A DNA stretch of 42,291 nt from Deltaproteobacteria bacterium (lineage in GTDB: Bacteria; Myxococcota; Polyangia; Haliangiales; Haliangiaceae): assembly GCA_018262455.1 (NCBI GenBank), contig JAGSPR010000093.1, positions 1-42,291 on the forward strand. Reading direction: 5' to 3'. Each line of letters opens with the position of its first letter. The first letter of the stretch is position 1. The position numbers were made by a program, and so were the translations under genes. The notes below the pieces were generated by a model. The model made no database searches. It was not told the origin of the DNA and was given only the letters and a program-made list of their open reading frames with translations. This document shows positions 41,692 to 42,291 of this stretch, piece after piece.

Positions 41692-42291
41692 ATGGACGAG
41701 CGGGTTGCGAGGCTGGAACGGGAATGCGCCGAGCTGCGGCGCCAGCTGGCCGCCATTCAGCGGCCACCGGTCGCCGACGCCGCCGCATTCCTCGAATCGC
41801 TACTTGGCGCCGTGCCCGCGTTCATCGTGCGCAGCGACGCCGAGATGCGCATCATCTACATCAACCACCTCCAGGCCGGATTGCGGATGGAGACGGTGCT
41901 CGGCCGGACCCTGTGGGAGTTCCTTCATCCGGACTCGATCGCCACCGCGCGCGCCTGCATCGAGAGCGTGCTCGCCACCGGGACGTCCGGCGTCTACGAG
42001 GCGATCGCGCCCGGGCCGGCTGGCGAGCCTTTGTACTACGAGACCTTCGTGACGCCGCTCGCCGATCCCGCGGGCCGGCCCGGCATCTGCCTGGTGGCCG
42101 TCGACGTCACGCGCCTCCAGCTTCGCGATCTCGCCTTGCGACGCAGCGAGGAGGAGCTGCGGGTCGCGGTCGAGGCGAGCGGCATCGGCCTGTGGCGATG
42201 GACACCCGCAACCAACGAGGTTCACTGGAGCTCGCGGACCTACGAGATCTACGGCCGGTCCGTCCCCGTCGACCTCAAGGACTACGTCGAG
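41692..42291 (+). CDS. PAS-domain sensor protein, 5' part (cut by window end)
   Basis: An open frame of 200 codons runs to the window edge. It encodes a short coiled-coil start (MDERVARLERECAELRRQL) and a PAS domain (about 30-150: FLESLLGAVPAFIVRSDAEM, NHLQAGLRMETVLGRTLWEF, PGICLVAVDVTRLQ). A second PAS domain then begins (AVEASGIGLWRWTPATNEVHW). Tandem PAS domains of this form usually precede a histidine kinase or a diguanylate cyclase, but the output is outside the window. Its ATG is 34 bases after the DUF4241-like stop. Confidence 0.85.
   Translation, partial: MDERVARLERECAELRRQLAAIQRPPVADAAAFLESLLGAVPAFIVRSDAEMRIIYINHLQAGLRMETVLGRTLWEFLHPDSIATARACIESVLATGTSGVYEAIAPGPAGEPLYYETFVTPLADPAGRPGICLVAVDVTRLQLRDLALRRSEEELRVAVEASGIGLWRWTPATNEVHWSSRTYEIYGRSVPVDLKDYVE

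Overview
This is a high-GC, gene-dense chromosomal window, most consistent with a myxobacterium (phylum Myxococcota, perhaps near the Haliangium/Kofleria group). Supporting signs are a MYXO-CTERM-type C-terminal tail, an OmpA protein with thrombospondin type 3 repeats, many lipoproteins, a Ser/Thr kinase, double-FHA and sigma54-activator proteins, and a collagen-like lipoprotein. The phylum call is inference from gene content. No rRNA, tRNA, CRISPR array, transposase or complete mobile element was seen.

Layout. 0.3-3.1 kb: psuG coupled to a membrane protein, a PEBP-fold lipoprotein, and two small genes. 3.1-11.3 kb (all minus strand): an envelope and cell-division block running ftsE, an undescribed 61-codon gene, ftsX, an EnvC-like LytM protein, a CtpA-type protease, a double-FHA membrane protein and an OmpA/TSP3 protein. 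The first four genes overlap one another. The FtsE-like ATPase has lost every catalytic motif. 11.4-16.0 kb: a collagen-like lipoprotein, then a cobalamin-riboswitch-controlled TonB receptor (btuB-like) with a frameshifted lipoprotein downstream and a truncated-haemoglobin lipoprotein upstream. 16-20.5 kb: a 608-aa polytopic membrane protein with Asp-rich Ca-binding-like motifs, an SDR dehydrogenase and a MYXO-CTERM PHP phosphoesterase.

20.5-29.2 kb: a receiver plus NtrC-type activator pair behind a sigma54-like promoter, a TrxC-like thioredoxin with a CGPS active site, a frameshifted DUF4241-like gene, a Ser/Thr kinase, a DUF378 protein and a YgiQ radical SAM enzyme. 29.3-31.6 kb: an operon of ADP-ribosylglycohydrolase, MarC and two tandem paralogous lipoproteins. 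31.6-34.4 kb: an alpha/beta hydrolase, then a lower-GC 400-aa gene bracketed by degenerate copies of the neighbouring hydrolase and tetR genes, which is a duplication/insertion scar. 34.4-37.6 kb: a four-gene adaptor-ABC-TetR operon with a perfect 18-bp palindrome over its first start codon and an apparently leaderless promoter. 37.6-42.3 kb: a small membrane protein, a Cys-rich repeat lipoprotein, a SUI1/YciH factor, a large lipoprotein, a second DUF4241-like protein with a Lys/Pro/Ala tail, and the start of a PAS-domain sensor cut by the window end.

The strongest candidate for something undescribed is the FtsEX block: an apparently ATPase-dead FtsE, translationally coupled through a novel small protein to FtsX, followed by a degenerate LytM factor and a PDZ protease. 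The second is the duplication-flanked foreign gene at 32.5-33.7 kb.
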